DNA from: Bacteroidota bacterium
Lineage (GTDB): Bacteria > Bacteroidota > Bacteroidia > Bacteroidales > GCA-2748055
NCBI GenBank assembly: GCA_024244665.1
Contig: JAAEOI010000480.1
Coordinates: forward strand, 1-36,502
Direction of reading: 5' to 3'
Length of the DNA stretch: 36,502 bases
In this document: one piece after another, positions 1 to 9,956 of the stretch
Layout of the letters: each line of letters begins with the position of its first letter
Position numbering within the stretch: position 1 is the stretch's first letter
The notes under the pieces: model-generated
The model's input: only the letters and a program-made list of their open reading frames with translations
Databases searched by the model: none
What the model was told of the DNA's origin: nothing
Program-made: the position numbers and the translations under genes

Positions 1-246
1 ACAGCTGAAGCCGAACCGGTTGTTGAAGCCAAGCCGGTTGTTGAAGCCGAACCGGCCCCAGAACCTACAGCTGAAGCCGAACCGGTTGTTGAAGCCGAAC
101 CTGCCCCAGAATCTACAGCTGAAGCCGAACCGGCCCCAGAACCTACAGCTGAAGCCGAACCGGTTGTTGAACCCGAGTCGGCCCCAGAACCTACAGCTGA
201 AGCCGAACCGGCCCCAGAACCTAAAGCGGAAGCTGAACCTCCAGCT
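1..246 (+). repeat. Ala/Glu/Pro-coding tandem repeat tract
   Basis: Near-identical units encode TAEAEP, VVEAEP and APEP in varying order. The nucleotide units are almost identical (acagctgaagccgaaccg, then gttgttgaagcc or gccccagaacct), which suggests recent tandem duplication rather than selection on protein alone. The tract runs off the left edge, so its true length is unknown. Confidence 0.9.
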
Positions 247-2232
247 GAAGAAAAGCTGGTCCTTGAAAATAAACCAACTGTCGAAGCCACAGCCGTCGTT
301 GAAGACAAACCTGCTCCCCCGGCAAAGAAAACAACTGTGGCAGAGGTCTTTGTGGATGATCATGAGGAGAGGAACATCAATGATTCATACGATGATGATG
401 TGGATCATGAGGATAAGCATGAAACCCAGCCTGATGAGGCCGGGCTGGAAGCTGCTGCAGACGCTGTTGAAAAAGCAAAAAGGGAGAAAAAGTCTGAGAC
501 TGAGCGGGTCAACTATGCTCTTCTGAGTAAGGAGGACCTCGTGAAGATGATGCGGGATAAGCTTGATAACCCCGGAAAAGGAAATATCAGGAAAGAGGTG
601 GACGAGATCAGACAGGTTTTTACAGAGAAGCAGAGCGCTTCATTTGAGGAAAAAAAGTCTCACTTTCTTGAGGAGGGGGGTACGCTGGAGGATTTCAAAC
701 CAGCAACAGATCCCGCAGAATCGGAAATGAGGGAGCTGCTTAATAAGTACCGAAGCTTGAAAGCGGAGTACACCAGGCAGCTGGAAAAGACCAAACAGGA
801 GAACCTGATTCAGAAACAGCACATACTTGAAGAACTCAGGATTCTCATGGAGGGGCAGGAGACCTTCGAGATCACATTCAGGAAATTCAAGGAACTGCAG
901 AGGAAGTGGTTTGCAGCAGGAGTTGTGCCACAGCAGAACCTGAAGGATCTGTGGGACTCCTATAACTATTTTGTGGAGAAGTTCAATGATTACGTTAGCA
1001 TCAACCGGGATCTGCGGACCCTGGATTTGAAGAAAAATCTGGAGATGAAAACCCAGCTGTGTGAGCGGACCGAGGAGTTGGATAAGGAACCGAATATTGT
1101 TCAGGCATTTAAAACACTTCAAAAGCTTCATACACGGTGGCGCGAAATTGGCCCGGTACCGAGAGACAATCGGGATGAGATATGGGACAGGTTCAAATTG
1201 GCTACCTCGGTAATCAACAGGAAACATCAGGATTATCACTCCAGGTTGAAGAATTCCCTTTACGAGAATCTTGAGAAGAAGGAGGCTTTGAGTGAGAAGG
1301 TGGAGGCAATCGCTGCTGAGAGATATGACACACATGGTGGCTGGGCTGAGAAAACCAGCGTGGTGCTTGAATTACAGAAGACCTGGAAAACTATTGGTTA
1401 TGCCCCAAAGAAGGATAATAATGCCATCTATGCCAGGTTCAGGAAGGCGTGTGATATATTTTTCGGGAACAAGGCCGCATTTTATTCAGCTGCCTTTGAG
1501 GAGCAAAAGGATAATCTGAAAAAGAAATATAACATTGTAGAAAGGGCTGAATCGCTGAGCAATAATCAGGATTGGAAAGCAACCACAACTGAGCTGATCA
1601 GGCTGCAAAAAGAGTGGAAAGAGATTGGCCCGGTTCCTCGACGCGATTCCGACAAACTATGGAGGCGGTTCAGGGCTGCATGTGATGCCTTTTTCAATAA
1701 CAAATCGACCTATTTTGATGATATTGACTCCTCTTTCGATGACAACCTGAAATCCAAGGAGGAGATCATCAAAGAGATGGAGGCTTTTAAACCGGTTGAA
1801 GAACGGAAGGACAATATGGTTGCGCTATCAGATTTTCAGGCCAGGTTTGATAAAGTCGGGTATGTTCCATCTAATAAAAAGGAGTGGATCAGAGAGCAGT
1901 TTCGCCAGTCCCAGGATAAACTGCTTGAAAAGATCGGGATGGATGAGTCGGAACGTTCCATATTCAGGTTCAGGAATCGCATAAAGGGAATGTTGCAGAC
2001 CCCACGGTCGGAAATGAAATTGAATTTTGAAAGGGATAAGCTGGTTAATAAGCTTCAGCAGTTGAGAAGCGACATCAGTGTTTGGGAGAATAATATAGGC
2101 TTCTTTAAGCTGTCTGAAAGTTCCGAGGGGACTCTGCAGGGATTCCATGAAAAGATCAACTCAGCTCATGAAAGGATCAAGTCTCTGGAGATGAAAATCC
2201 GCATCCTTGATGATATGGAAAATGCAAATTAA
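1..2232 (+). CDS. DUF349 repeat protein, 5'-truncated by window edge
   Basis: The reading frame is open from base 1, so the N-terminus lies outside the window; 743 residues are visible. Residues 1 to about 82 are an Ala/Glu/Pro repeat tract, followed by an acidic stretch, and then five DUF349-type repeats. Each repeat is a helical segment with a W-x-x-x-G-x-x-P-like core, at about residues 300, 378, 460, 537 and 612 (for example REIGPVP and KEIGPVP). The C-terminus is a charged coiled coil. DUF349 proteins are widespread in Bacteroidota; their role is not settled, and I infer only a cytoplasmic coiled-coil structural or RNA/DNA-associated protein. A GTG at 337 could be read as a start, but the identical frame continues upstream through the repeat, so the longer reading is preferred. 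pyrG follows 36 bases later on the same strand. Confidence 0.85.
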   Translation, partial: TAEAEPVVEAKPVVEAEPAPEPTAEAEPVVEAEPAPESTAEAEPAPEPTAEAEPVVEPESAPEPTAEAEPAPEPKAEAEPPAEEKLVLENKPTVEATAVVEDKPAPPAKKTTVAEVFVDDHEERNINDSYDDDVDHEDKHETQPDEAGLEAAADAVEKAKREKKSETERVNYALLSKEDLVKMMRDKLDNPGKGNIRKEVDEIRQVFTEKQSASFEEKKSHFLEEGGTLEDFKPATDPAESEMRELLNKYRSLKAEYTRQLEKTKQENLIQKQHILEELRILMEGQETFEITFRKFKELQRKWFAAGVVPQQNLKDLWDSYNYFVEKFNDYVSINRDLRTLDLKKNLEMKTQLCERTEELDKEPNIVQAFKTLQKLHTRWREIGPVPRDNRDEIWDRFKLATSVINRKHQDYHSRLKNSLYENLEKKEALSEKVEAIAAERYDTHGGWAEKTSVVLELQKTWKTIGYAPKKDNNAIYARFRKACDIFFGNKAAFYSAAFEEQKDNLKKKYNIVERAESLSNNQDWKATTTELIRLQKEWKEIGPVPRRDSDKLWRRFRAACDAFFNNKSTYFDDIDSSFDDNLKSKEEIIKEMEAFKPVEERKDNMVALSDFQARFDKVGYVPSNKKEWIREQFRQSQDKLLEKIGMDESERSIFRFRNRIKGMLQTPRSEMKLNFERDKLVNKLQQLRSDISVWENNIGFFKLSESSEGTLQGFHEKINSAHERIKSLEMKIRILDDMENAN

Positions 2233-3879
<1,647 letters not shown>

Positions 3880-3961
3880 AATCCTGACCCGATCCCCGGG
3901 TTAATTCGCCGAAATCTCATCGATTATAGTTGATTTTATAATGATATATAGCCTAAACAAT

Positions 3962-3969
3962 TACTTTTG
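3962..3969 (+). promoter_or_regulatory. Bacteroidota -7 box upstream of yidC
   Basis: TACTTTTG matches TAnnTTTG exactly and predicts a transcript start near 3973, 17 bases before the yidC ATG. No clear TTTG is seen at the -33 distance. The 110-base pyrG-yidC gap otherwise holds only a weak GC hairpin. Confidence 0.5.
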
Positions 3970-3989
3970 TGGCTGAATAAAAGCTTGAT

Positions 3990-5870
3990 ATGGACAGAAA
4001 TACAATCATAGGACTTGCACTTATCGGACTCATCCTGGTGGGGTACAGTATATTTACCAAACCTGCCAGAGAGGCAAAAATGGAAGAAGCCCGACGAAGG
4101 GATTCAATTGCGACAGTTGATCAGATAAGGGCACTGGAGGCTGCACGTCAGGTGCAGACACAGGAGGAAACACGGGAGGAGGCTGGTGTAAGCAGAGATT
4201 CGACTACTTTGCAGCAGCTCTCCAATGAGCTGGGTGATTTTGCAGCAAGTGCTGTTGGTGAAGCCGAGGATGTTGTGCTGGAGAATGAGCTGTTGAAGCT
4301 TACCTTTACCACCCTGGGTGGACGGCCATATACGGCCAATCTGAAGGAGTATCAGACCCATGACTCCCTTTCACTGAACCTGTTTGACGGAGATTCCACC
4401 ATTTTTGCACTCAATTTCTTCGCGGATAACCGGGGAATTAATACGGGCGAACTCTTTTTCACGCCGTCCATCGAGAAGGGATCCGATGATATGGGTCGTG
4501 CATTTCAGCAGCTCACCATGAAAATGGATGTTTCTGAATCATCTTCAGTGTCTTATATATATAGGTTGTTTGATGGCGATTACATGCTTGATTTTGATAT
4601 TCGTCTGAAGGGCCTGGATAACTACAAGACGGACCGGATGGAGTTCAAATTCGATTTCTATGCCCCTTCCCAGGAGAAAGGGTATCAGAATGAGGCCATG
4701 TATACCACACTTTTTTATAAATTTCACGGCGGTGATGTGGAGAGTTTTAAATCACGCTCCAAGAAAGAGTTTGAGGATGCGACTGAAACCACCAGGATTC
4801 AGTGGGTAGCTTTCAGTCACCAGTTTTTCTCCACGATCCTTATTGCAGATGAATACTTTGATGGTGCTTACCTGAATCAGCATCGTTTCAATGACCCGGG
4901 GCCATATGTAAGGCAGTTTGCCACAATCATCGATATGCCCTATGACCGGACTTCCGATCAGACCATTGGTATGCAGCTTTACCTGGGGCCCAATAATTTC
5001 TCATCACTGAAAGCTTACGGCGACCTGGGGCTTCAGAGTGTTGTTACAGTAGGAGGTCCCATGCTTCGCTGGATCAACTCCTTCGTGGTTATTCCCATCT
5101 TTAACTGGCTGGGCAAATCCTTTACCAATTACGGGATTATTATCCTTCTGCTTACACTGATCATAAAGACAGCACTCTTTCCCCTCACCTACAAGTCCTA
5201 TAAATCACAGGCTGTGATGCGGGTACTGAAACCCCAGGTGGATGAACTGAGCGAAAAGTTCCCCAAGAAGGAAGATGCCATGAAGAAGCAACAGGCTACA
5301 ATGGCCCTGTATAAAAAGGCCGGTGCAAACCCGATGGGAGGATGTCTTCCCATGGTGTTGCAGTTCCCGATCCTTTATGCCATGTTCAGGTTCTTCCCAA
5401 CCTCCATCGAACTAAGGCAGCAGGGTTTCCTGTGGGCCCATGACCTTTCAACCTACGACTCAATTCTGGATCTTCCGTTCACCATTCCTATGTACGGCGA
5501 TCACGTGAGCCTCTTTACCATCCTGATGACAGTAACCACCATGTTGTCTATGAAGATGAACAACCAGACAACGGCCACCAATAGTGCCATGCCTGGTATG
5601 AAGACCATGATGTACATCATGCCATTGATGTTCATGCTGATCCTGAATAATTTCTCGGCAGGACTAACCTATTACTACTTCCTGGCAAACGTGATTACAC
5701 TCGGTCAGAACCTCCTGTTCAAGCAGTTTACGGACGAAGAGGCAATCCTGAAGAAGATCAATGCCAAGAAAGACAAACCTACCAAGAAATCGAGGTTTGC
5801 ACAGCGACTGGAAGATCTCCAGAAGCAGCAACAGGGCGGGAAAGCACTTCCCAAGAAGAAGTCAAGGTAA
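3990..5870 (+). CDS. yidC: Membrane protein insertase YidC
   Basis: Inserts and folds inner-membrane proteins, alone or with SecYEG. At 626 residues it has the Gram-negative layout. An N-terminal signal-anchor lies at about residues 5-20 (IIGLALIGLILVGYSIF). A large periplasmic beta-sandwich domain runs to about residue 340. The conserved 60-kDa insertase core then carries five membrane segments, including the PIFNWLGKSF and NYGIIILLLTLIIK regions, the conserved GGCLPMVLQFPILYAMF segment and the NFSAGLTYYYFLAN segment. The C-terminal tail is strongly basic (ending KKKSR), as expected for ribosome contact. An ATG start is preceded by a Bacteroidota -7 box. A bidirectional hairpin terminator separates it from convergent ribH. 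Confidence 0.97.
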   Translation: MDRNTIIGLALIGLILVGYSIFTKPAREAKMEEARRRDSIATVDQIRALEAARQVQTQEETREEAGVSRDSTTLQQLSNELGDFAASAVGEAEDVVLENELLKLTFTTLGGRPYTANLKEYQTHDSLSLNLFDGDSTIFALNFFADNRGINTGELFFTPSIEKGSDDMGRAFQQLTMKMDVSESSSVSYIYRLFDGDYMLDFDIRLKGLDNYKTDRMEFKFDFYAPSQEKGYQNEAMYTTLFYKFHGGDVESFKSRSKKEFEDATETTRIQWVAFSHQFFSTILIADEYFDGAYLNQHRFNDPGPYVRQFATIIDMPYDRTSDQTIGMQLYLGPNNFSSLKAYGDLGLQSVVTVGGPMLRWINSFVVIPIFNWLGKSFTNYGIIILLLTLIIKTALFPLTYKSYKSQAVMRVLKPQVDELSEKFPKKEDAMKKQQATMALYKKAGANPMGGCLPMVLQFPILYAMFRFFPTSIELRQQGFLWAHDLSTYDSILDLPFTIPMYGDHVSLFTILMTVTTMLSMKMNNQTTATNSAMPGMKTMMYIMPLMFMLILNNFSAGLTYYYFLANVITLGQNLLFKQFTDEEAILKKINAKKDKPTKKSRFAQRLEDLQKQQQGGKALPKKKSR

Positions 5871-5896
5871 GGTTTGAAATAACACCGCATACCAAA

Positions 5897-5929
5897 ACGC
5901 CTCCTTAGTTGTGTAAACCAAGGAGGCGT
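5897..5929. terminator. Bidirectional hairpin terminator between yidC and ribH
   Basis: A perfect 10-bp stem (ACGCCTCCTT at 5897-5906 with AAGGAGGCGT at 5920-5929) encloses a 13-base loop that can add a 3-bp inner stem (GTT/AAC). It is flanked by AAAA on the left and a T-rich run on the right, so it can act for yidC (+) and ribH (-), which converge here. Confidence 0.8.
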
Positions 5930-5969
5930 ATTCGTTTATGTCTTTTCCCTGAAGGGTAGAGATGCTTTC

Positions 5970-6458
5970 TTATGGGTTCATCCGAAGAGCCGCCATTTTA
6001 AGGGCTGTGATTGCTGCCTCATCCCCTTTATTACCGTATTTGCCGCCAGAACGGTCCTCGGCCTGCTGAAGGTTCAGCGTGGTAAGCACACCAAAGATAA
6101 AAGGGATTTCATAATCCATGTTCAATTCAGTGATTCCCCGGGCCACACTCTGGCAGATAAAATCGAAATGAGGGGTTTCCCCCTGGATTACGCAACCAAG
6201 GCAGATTACGGCATCAGGACTTCTTTGTTCAGCCACGATACGGGCTCCGTACGGAAGCTCGAAACTTCCAGGGACAGTTAGTACACTTATTTTCTCCCTG
6301 CTTACTCCGTGTTTCTGAAGGGTCGTCATTGCGCCTTCAAGAAGAGCAGAGGTAACAGGCTCATTCCATTCAGAAACAACAATGCCGAATTTCATGGATG
6401 ATCCGTCGGGGATCTCTGCCGGATCATGATCCGATAGGTTTTTCAGACTTGTAGCCAT
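5970..6458 (-). CDS. ribH: 6,7-dimethyl-8-ribityllumazine synthase
   Basis: Condenses 5-amino-6-ribitylaminouracil with 3,4-dihydroxy-2-butanone 4-phosphate, the penultimate riboflavin step. The 162-residue protein carries the family's substrate-binding blocks: [17 protein letters not shown] with Trp31 at the aromatic stacking position, [11 protein letters not shown] at about 62-72, and [15 protein letters not shown] with the catalytic His97. The C-terminal [14 protein letters not shown] helix is also typical. It is the last gene of a minus-strand group behind the TPR gene, with a 5-base gap between them, so co-transcription is likely. No FMN riboswitch is visible upstream of it. Confidence 0.96.
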   Translation of the reverse strand: MATSLKNLSDHDPAEIPDGSSMKFGIVVSEWNEPVTSALLEGAMTTLQKHGVSREKISVLTVPGSFELPYGARIVAEQRSPDAVICLGCVIQGETPHFDFICQSVARGITELNMDYEIPFIFGVLTTLNLQQAEDRSGGKYGNKGDEAAITALKMAALRMNP

Positions 6459-6463
6459 GGTGT

Positions 6464-7159
6464 TCAGAGGCTCATTTTGGACTCTACCCGTCCAATGTAT
6501 TTCTTGATCTCTCTCCCTTCCTGCGATTCCGGATAGGTAGATTCGATAGAGTGATATGTTTGCAGTGCACTTTCAAGGTTGCCCTGTTCTTCGTATACAA
6601 TACCCAGCTTCTTCAACATGATGGGAGAGGAGAAGTTGTTTTCATACTTGTCGATTCCGCTCTTGTAGGCTGAAACAGCTTTACCCAGGTCACCTATCTC
6701 AACATATGCATCACCCATGGTGCAGTATTTAGCTGCACCCACGAGCAGGTCATCGGTTTTGAATTTGCCCAGGTAACGGATTGCTTCCTCATGATCCCCT
6801 ATATGGTGGTAGCAAACTCCGGCATAGTAACGTGCCACTTTGGCACTTTTGCTCATTCCGTAATCATCCATGATGTTCAGAAATCCGGGGTAAGTTCCGT
6901 AGCCGTTCAGGGCCAGGTTGAATGAATCCAATTCAAAGAATCGTTCTGCATAGAACATCTCTCCGGCTGCCTCTTCATTCAGGGGCTTCAGGTAAAAGCG
7001 GTTTCCGCCGATCACTACCAGCAGAACAACAATAACTACTCCAAGTACATATGTAAGTGCTTTCTGGTTATCTTCAATAAACTGTTCCGAACGTGTTAAT
7101 GCCTGCTCTATTCCTTCCAGGTTCTTGTCCGTCTGTTTTTCACTATTCTTTTTTGACAT
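6464..7159 (-). CDS. Membrane-anchored TPR protein
   Basis: A 231-residue protein with a short charged cytoplasmic N-terminus, one hydrophobic segment at about residues 35-52 ([19 protein letters not shown]) and a C-terminal helical-repeat domain with TPR-like pairs (for example [20 protein letters not shown], then [20 protein letters not shown], then [19 protein letters not shown]). The layout resembles YfgM-type tetratricopeptide proteins that contact the Sec translocon, but the specific role here is inference. It precedes ribH by 5 bases. An exact -7 box at 7213-7220 on the same strand suggests its own promoter. Confidence 0.8.
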   Translation of the reverse strand: MSKKNSEKQTDKNLEGIEQALTRSEQFIEDNQKALTYVLGVVIVVLLVVIGGNRFYLKPLNEEAAGEMFYAERFFELDSFNLALNGYGTYPGFLNIMDDYGMSKSAKVARYYAGVCYHHIGDHEEAIRYLGKFKTDDLLVGAAKYCTMGDAYVEIGDLGKAVSAYKSGIDKYENNFSSPIMLKKLGIVYEEQGNLESALQTYHSIESTYPESQEGREIKKYIGRVESKMSL

Positions 7160-7212
7160 TATAACTTGTTTGTTGGATTATGGTATTAACTCATGGGATT
7201 CAAAAACTTCCG

Positions 7213-7220
7213 CAAAAGTA
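7213..7220 (-). promoter_or_regulatory. Bacteroidota -7 box for the TPR-ribH operon
   Basis: On the minus strand the site reads TACTTTTG, an exact TAnnTTTG match, placing a transcript start near 7209, about 50 bases before the TPR gene's ATG. No convincing -33 TTTG is seen; the upstream stretch is very AT-rich. Confidence 0.5.
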
Positions 7221-7253
7221 ATCCTTTTTTATAAAAAATATGAGTTTTTTGTC

Positions 7254-8009
7254 TTAATTGTCCAGGCTGCCAAAAACCTTCTTCAGTAAAGGTGTGATAC
7301 GGGCTGAGACATTATTCCTGATATTCTTTTCTTCATCCTGGACTTTCAGGAACATACCATCAAGAGCTTTGTTGGTCAGGTAGTCGTCAAGCTTGGTGTT
7401 CACAGGACTGACTCCGGCCAGCTTACCAGCAATGGAATTGGCAAAGATGTTCCATTTTCCTGTAAGCTCATCCCATGAGTCCTTCGCAGAAATTCCTCCT
7501 ATTAAATCCATTTCGGTGGATTGCCTGATCTTTGGTTTATATAAATTGTAGAGATCAGTACGGGTGGTGTTGCTCAGGTACTGTGTTGCAGAGTTATCGG
7601 CCCCTTTTAGGATGCCAAAAGCATCATTGATGCTCATCTCCCTGATACTGTTGATGAAAATTGGAGCCACCTCTTTGGCTGCATCCTCTGCTGCCCGGTT
7701 GATACTGCGGACCACATCCTCAACCAGTTTATTGCCACCGGGGATTTTTGACAGGTTGTCGATAATTACGGATGCTTCTTCTGGAAGCAGGATCTTTACC
7801 AGCTCATCCCCGTAATAACCATCCGCAACCGATAGAATGGATGAAGCGTTTTCCGAACCTTTGATAAGGGCTTCTTTTAATCCTTCTGCCACCTCCGATT
7901 CTGACAGGGGTGCATCTGAGGGAATCGTTTGCATCAGGTTATTAAGTTCGGCGCATCCAGAAAGGATGATTGCCGAAAATACTAAAAGGAAAAATTGTCT
8001 TTTCATCAT
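7254..8009 (-). CDS. DUF4197 family lipoprotein
   Basis: A 251-residue protein starting with a lipoprotein signal peptide (hydrophobic FFLLVFSAIILSGC, lipobox LSGC, acylated Cys19), so it is expected at an outer or inner membrane leaflet. The rest is mostly helical and matches the DUF4197 pattern: an early EVAEGLKEALIKGSENA helix, the ADGYYGD region and the INDAFGILKGADNSATQYL block. The biochemical function of the family is unknown to me. An alternative start one codon later (MKRQ) is equally possible. It is divergent from recF with only 23 bases between start codons. Confidence 0.85.
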   Translation of the reverse strand: MMKRQFFLLVFSAIILSGCAELNNLMQTIPSDAPLSESEVAEGLKEALIKGSENASSILSVADGYYGDELVKILLPEEASVIIDNLSKIPGGNKLVEDVVRSINRAAEDAAKEVAPIFINSIREMSINDAFGILKGADNSATQYLSNTTRTDLYNLYKPKIRQSTEMDLIGGISAKDSWDELTGKWNIFANSIAGKLAGVSPVNTKLDDYLTNKALDGMFLKVQDEEKNIRNNVSARITPLLKKVFGSLDN

Positions 8010-8021
8010 GGCTAAAAATAG

Positions 8022-8029
8022 TAAATTTG
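8022..8029 (+). promoter_or_regulatory. -7 box directly before recF start
   Basis: TAAATTTG is an exact TAnnTTTG match ending 3 bases before the recF ATG. With the usual -11 to -4 placement of this element, transcription would begin at the A of the ATG (8033), implying a leaderless mRNA. Confidence 0.45.
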
Positions 8030-8032
8030 TTT

Positions 8033-9145
8033 ATGCATCTGAAATCTCTCTCTCTGGTCAATTTTAAGAATTATGAACAGGTGGATATACCACTCTCTGA
8101 TAAGATCAATTGTTTTGTCGGGGAGAATGGTGTGGGAAAGACCAATGTGCTTGATGCAGTCCATTACCTGGCCCTGTGCAAAAGTAACCTGAATCCTGTT
8201 GATACGCAAAACATAAGGTATGATCAGGAGTTTTGTGTTGTACAGGGTGTGTTTCAGCGACTCGACAGGGAGGAGAATATTTTTTGCGGCATCCGGAAGC
8301 AGAAGAAAAAGCAGTTCAAACGAAATCAGAAGGAGTACCAGAAATTATCAGAACATATCGGGCTTATTCCACTGGTGATGGTTTCACCCTTCGACAGTAT
8401 ACTGATTAACGGTGGCAGCGAGGAGAGACGTAAATTCATAAACAGCGTGGTTGCACAGTACAGCCGTGCTTACCTGGATAACATGATCCAGTACAACCGG
8501 GCCCTGTCTCAGCGCAATCGCCTGCTGAAAGATTTTGCAGCCTCAAGGAGTTTTAACGGAGAGATGCTGGAGGTCTGGGATGAACAACTGGTTCGTTACG
8601 GAGAACCCATTTACCAGGAGCGCAAGCGATTCGTTAATGATCTATTGCCGGTATTCGGCTCCTATTATGAACATGTTTCAGGGAACAGGGAGGCAGTGTC
8701 GCTCCGATACCAGACTCAGCTGGAGGAAACGGATTATGCCGGCGGATTGAAAGCCTCGGCAGAGAAGGATCGCTTCCTTCAGTACACATCCTTCGGAATC
8801 CATAAGGATGACCTGGAGATGAAGCTTGGGGAATACAGCCTGAAGAAGAGCGGATCTCAGGGGCAGCAAAAAACATTTCTTGTGGCTCTGAAACTGGCTG
8901 AGTTTGAGTTTATCAGGAAGCTGACCGAAATTCCCCCAATCCTGTTACTGGATGATATATTTGATAAGTTTGACTCCACAAGGGTGAAACAGATCATCAG
9001 CCTGGTGGCTGCAAATAACTTCGGGCAGATCTTTATTACCGATACCAATGAAACCAGGTTGCTGGGTATACTCAAATCTATTCCAGCCGACCACCGTGTA
9101 TTCAGGATCGATCATGAAGGCACCATAAAACAATTAGAAGAGTAG
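8033..9145 (+). CDS. recF: DNA replication/repair protein RecF
   Basis: SMC-like ATPase that helps load RecA at single-strand gaps together with RecO and RecR. The 370-residue protein starts MHLKSLSLVNFKNYEQ, the typical RecF N-terminus; a longer in-frame reading from 7970 is rejected because it runs through the divergent gene's start. Walker A is GENGVGKTNVLDAV (about residues 31-44). The ABC signature region is KKSGSQGQQKTFLVALKLAE, and Walker B is ILLLDDIFDKFD followed by an ITDTNETRL segment. The next gene, a DUF721 protein, begins one base after the stop. This recF-DUF721 pairing is common and links the pair to replication and repair. Confidence 0.96.
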   Translation: MHLKSLSLVNFKNYEQVDIPLSDKINCFVGENGVGKTNVLDAVHYLALCKSNLNPVDTQNIRYDQEFCVVQGVFQRLDREENIFCGIRKQKKKQFKRNQKEYQKLSEHIGLIPLVMVSPFDSILINGGSEERRKFINSVVAQYSRAYLDNMIQYNRALSQRNRLLKDFAASRSFNGEMLEVWDEQLVRYGEPIYQERKRFVNDLLPVFGSYYEHVSGNREAVSLRYQTQLEETDYAGGLKASAEKDRFLQYTSFGIHKDDLEMKLGEYSLKKSGSQGQQKTFLVALKLAEFEFIRKLTEIPPILLLDDIFDKFDSTRVKQIISLVAANNFGQIFITDTNETRLLGILKSIPADHRVFRIDHEGTIKQLEE

Positions 9146-9146
9146 C

Positions 9147-9437
9147 ATGAGGAGGAAAGAGATTAAACGGATCGATTCGTTGCTCGACCAGTTTGTAAAA
9201 TCAAACAAGCTGGAAAAGGGACTTGCCGAGTACAGGCTCACCAAGTCATGGAAGGAACTACTGGGTGTAACAGTTGCCAGGAAGACCAAAGACCTGAAGA
9301 TATACAAGCGCACGCTTTTTGTAAGCCTTCACTCCTCGGTGGTGAGAAATGAATTGGAGATGATCAAGGATACACTCATTCCCCGCCTCAATGAGGCAGC
9401 CGGAATGAATGTAATCGATGAGATTGTGTTCCGCTAA
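9147..9437 (+). CDS. DUF721 protein (DciA-like)
   Basis: A 96-residue basic protein starting one base after recF. It has the DUF721 pattern: an N-terminal helix, the W-K-E-L-LG-V-T-VARKT segment, then a KIYKRTLFVSLHSSVVRNEL strand-helix region and a final NEAAGMNVIDEIVFR. DUF721 includes DciA, described as an ancestral loader/partner of the replicative helicase DnaB in bacteria lacking DnaC/DnaI. That role is inferred here from family and position only. Its stop codon directly abuts the stop of convergent ndk with no spacer. Confidence 0.85.
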   Translation: MRRKEIKRIDSLLDQFVKSNKLEKGLAEYRLTKSWKELLGVTVARKTKDLKIYKRTLFVSLHSSVVRNELEMIKDTLIPRLNEAAGMNVIDEIVFR

Positions 9438-9857
9438 TCAGAATCTTTCGGAAGAGGGAAAGAAAAAAGTGGCTTCCATCTCCGCATTCTCGTCCGAATC
9501 AGATCCGTGCACCGCATTTGCCCTCATGGACTCTGCATACATCTTGCGAATGGTGCCTGCTTCTGCTTTAGTGGGATCGGTAGAGCCAATCAGTTTTCTG
9601 TACTCCAGCACTGCATTTTGCTTCTCAAGAACAGCAACCACAATGGGGCCTGAGATCATAAACTCCACCAGGTCGTCATAGAAGGGACGGCCAAGATGCA
9701 CTTCATAAAAACGTTGGGCCTCTCCACGGGTGAGGTGCAGCATCTTCAATGCAGAAATTTTAAATCCGGCTTCTGAAATTTTATTCAGGATCGGGCCGAT
9801 GTAGCCTTTTGCAACAGCCTGGGGCTTGATAATGGTAAATGTGTTTTGTCCAGCCAT
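9438..9857 (-). CDS. ndk: Nucleoside diphosphate kinase
   Basis: Transfers the terminal phosphate from NTPs to NDPs through a phospho-histidine. The 139-residue protein starts MAGQNTFTIIKPQAVAKG; an upstream in-frame ATG at 9887 would add 10 non-conserved residues and is not preferred. The catalytic His117 lies in NAVHGSDS, and Lys11 and the DPTKAEAGTIR block are present. The family signature often reads GNAVHGSDS; here Ala precedes Asn. Length matches the family. It is divergent from the DHH phosphoesterase gene and ends flush against the DUF721 gene. Confidence 0.96.
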   Translation of the reverse strand: MAGQNTFTIIKPQAVAKGYIGPILNKISEAGFKISALKMLHLTRGEAQRFYEVHLGRPFYDDLVEFMISGPIVVAVLEKQNAVLEYRKLIGSTDPTKAEAGTIRKMYAESMRANAVHGSDSDENAEMEATFFFPSSERF

Positions 9858-9925
9858 AAATAAATTTTTAAGTGTGCATATTAACAAATAAAACCATGCT
9901 TTGTTATACCACCCTCAATATTTTT

Positions 9926-9933
9926 TAACTTTG
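9926..9933 (+). promoter_or_regulatory. Promoter of the DHH phosphoesterase operon
   Basis: TAACTTTG (exact TAnnTTTG) with TTTG at 9900-9903 upstream, 22 bases between the elements, slightly longer than the usual about 20. This is the best two-element Bacteroidota promoter in the window. It predicts a start near 9937, giving a 20-base leader to the ATG at 9957. Confidence 0.6.
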
Positions 9934-9956
9934 CCTCTCTTTTCAAAAGAAATATA

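Noticed and set aside
20..526. Plus-strand ORF of 168 codons in the repeat tract
   Set aside because: It is the +1 frame reading of the Ala/Glu/Pro repeat (repeating KPNRLLKPN) and overlaps the real DUF349 frame.
3887..3901. ACCCG/CGGGT hairpin after pyrG as a terminator
   Set aside because: Five base pairs, no T-tract; yidC may also have its own promoter, so no firm call.
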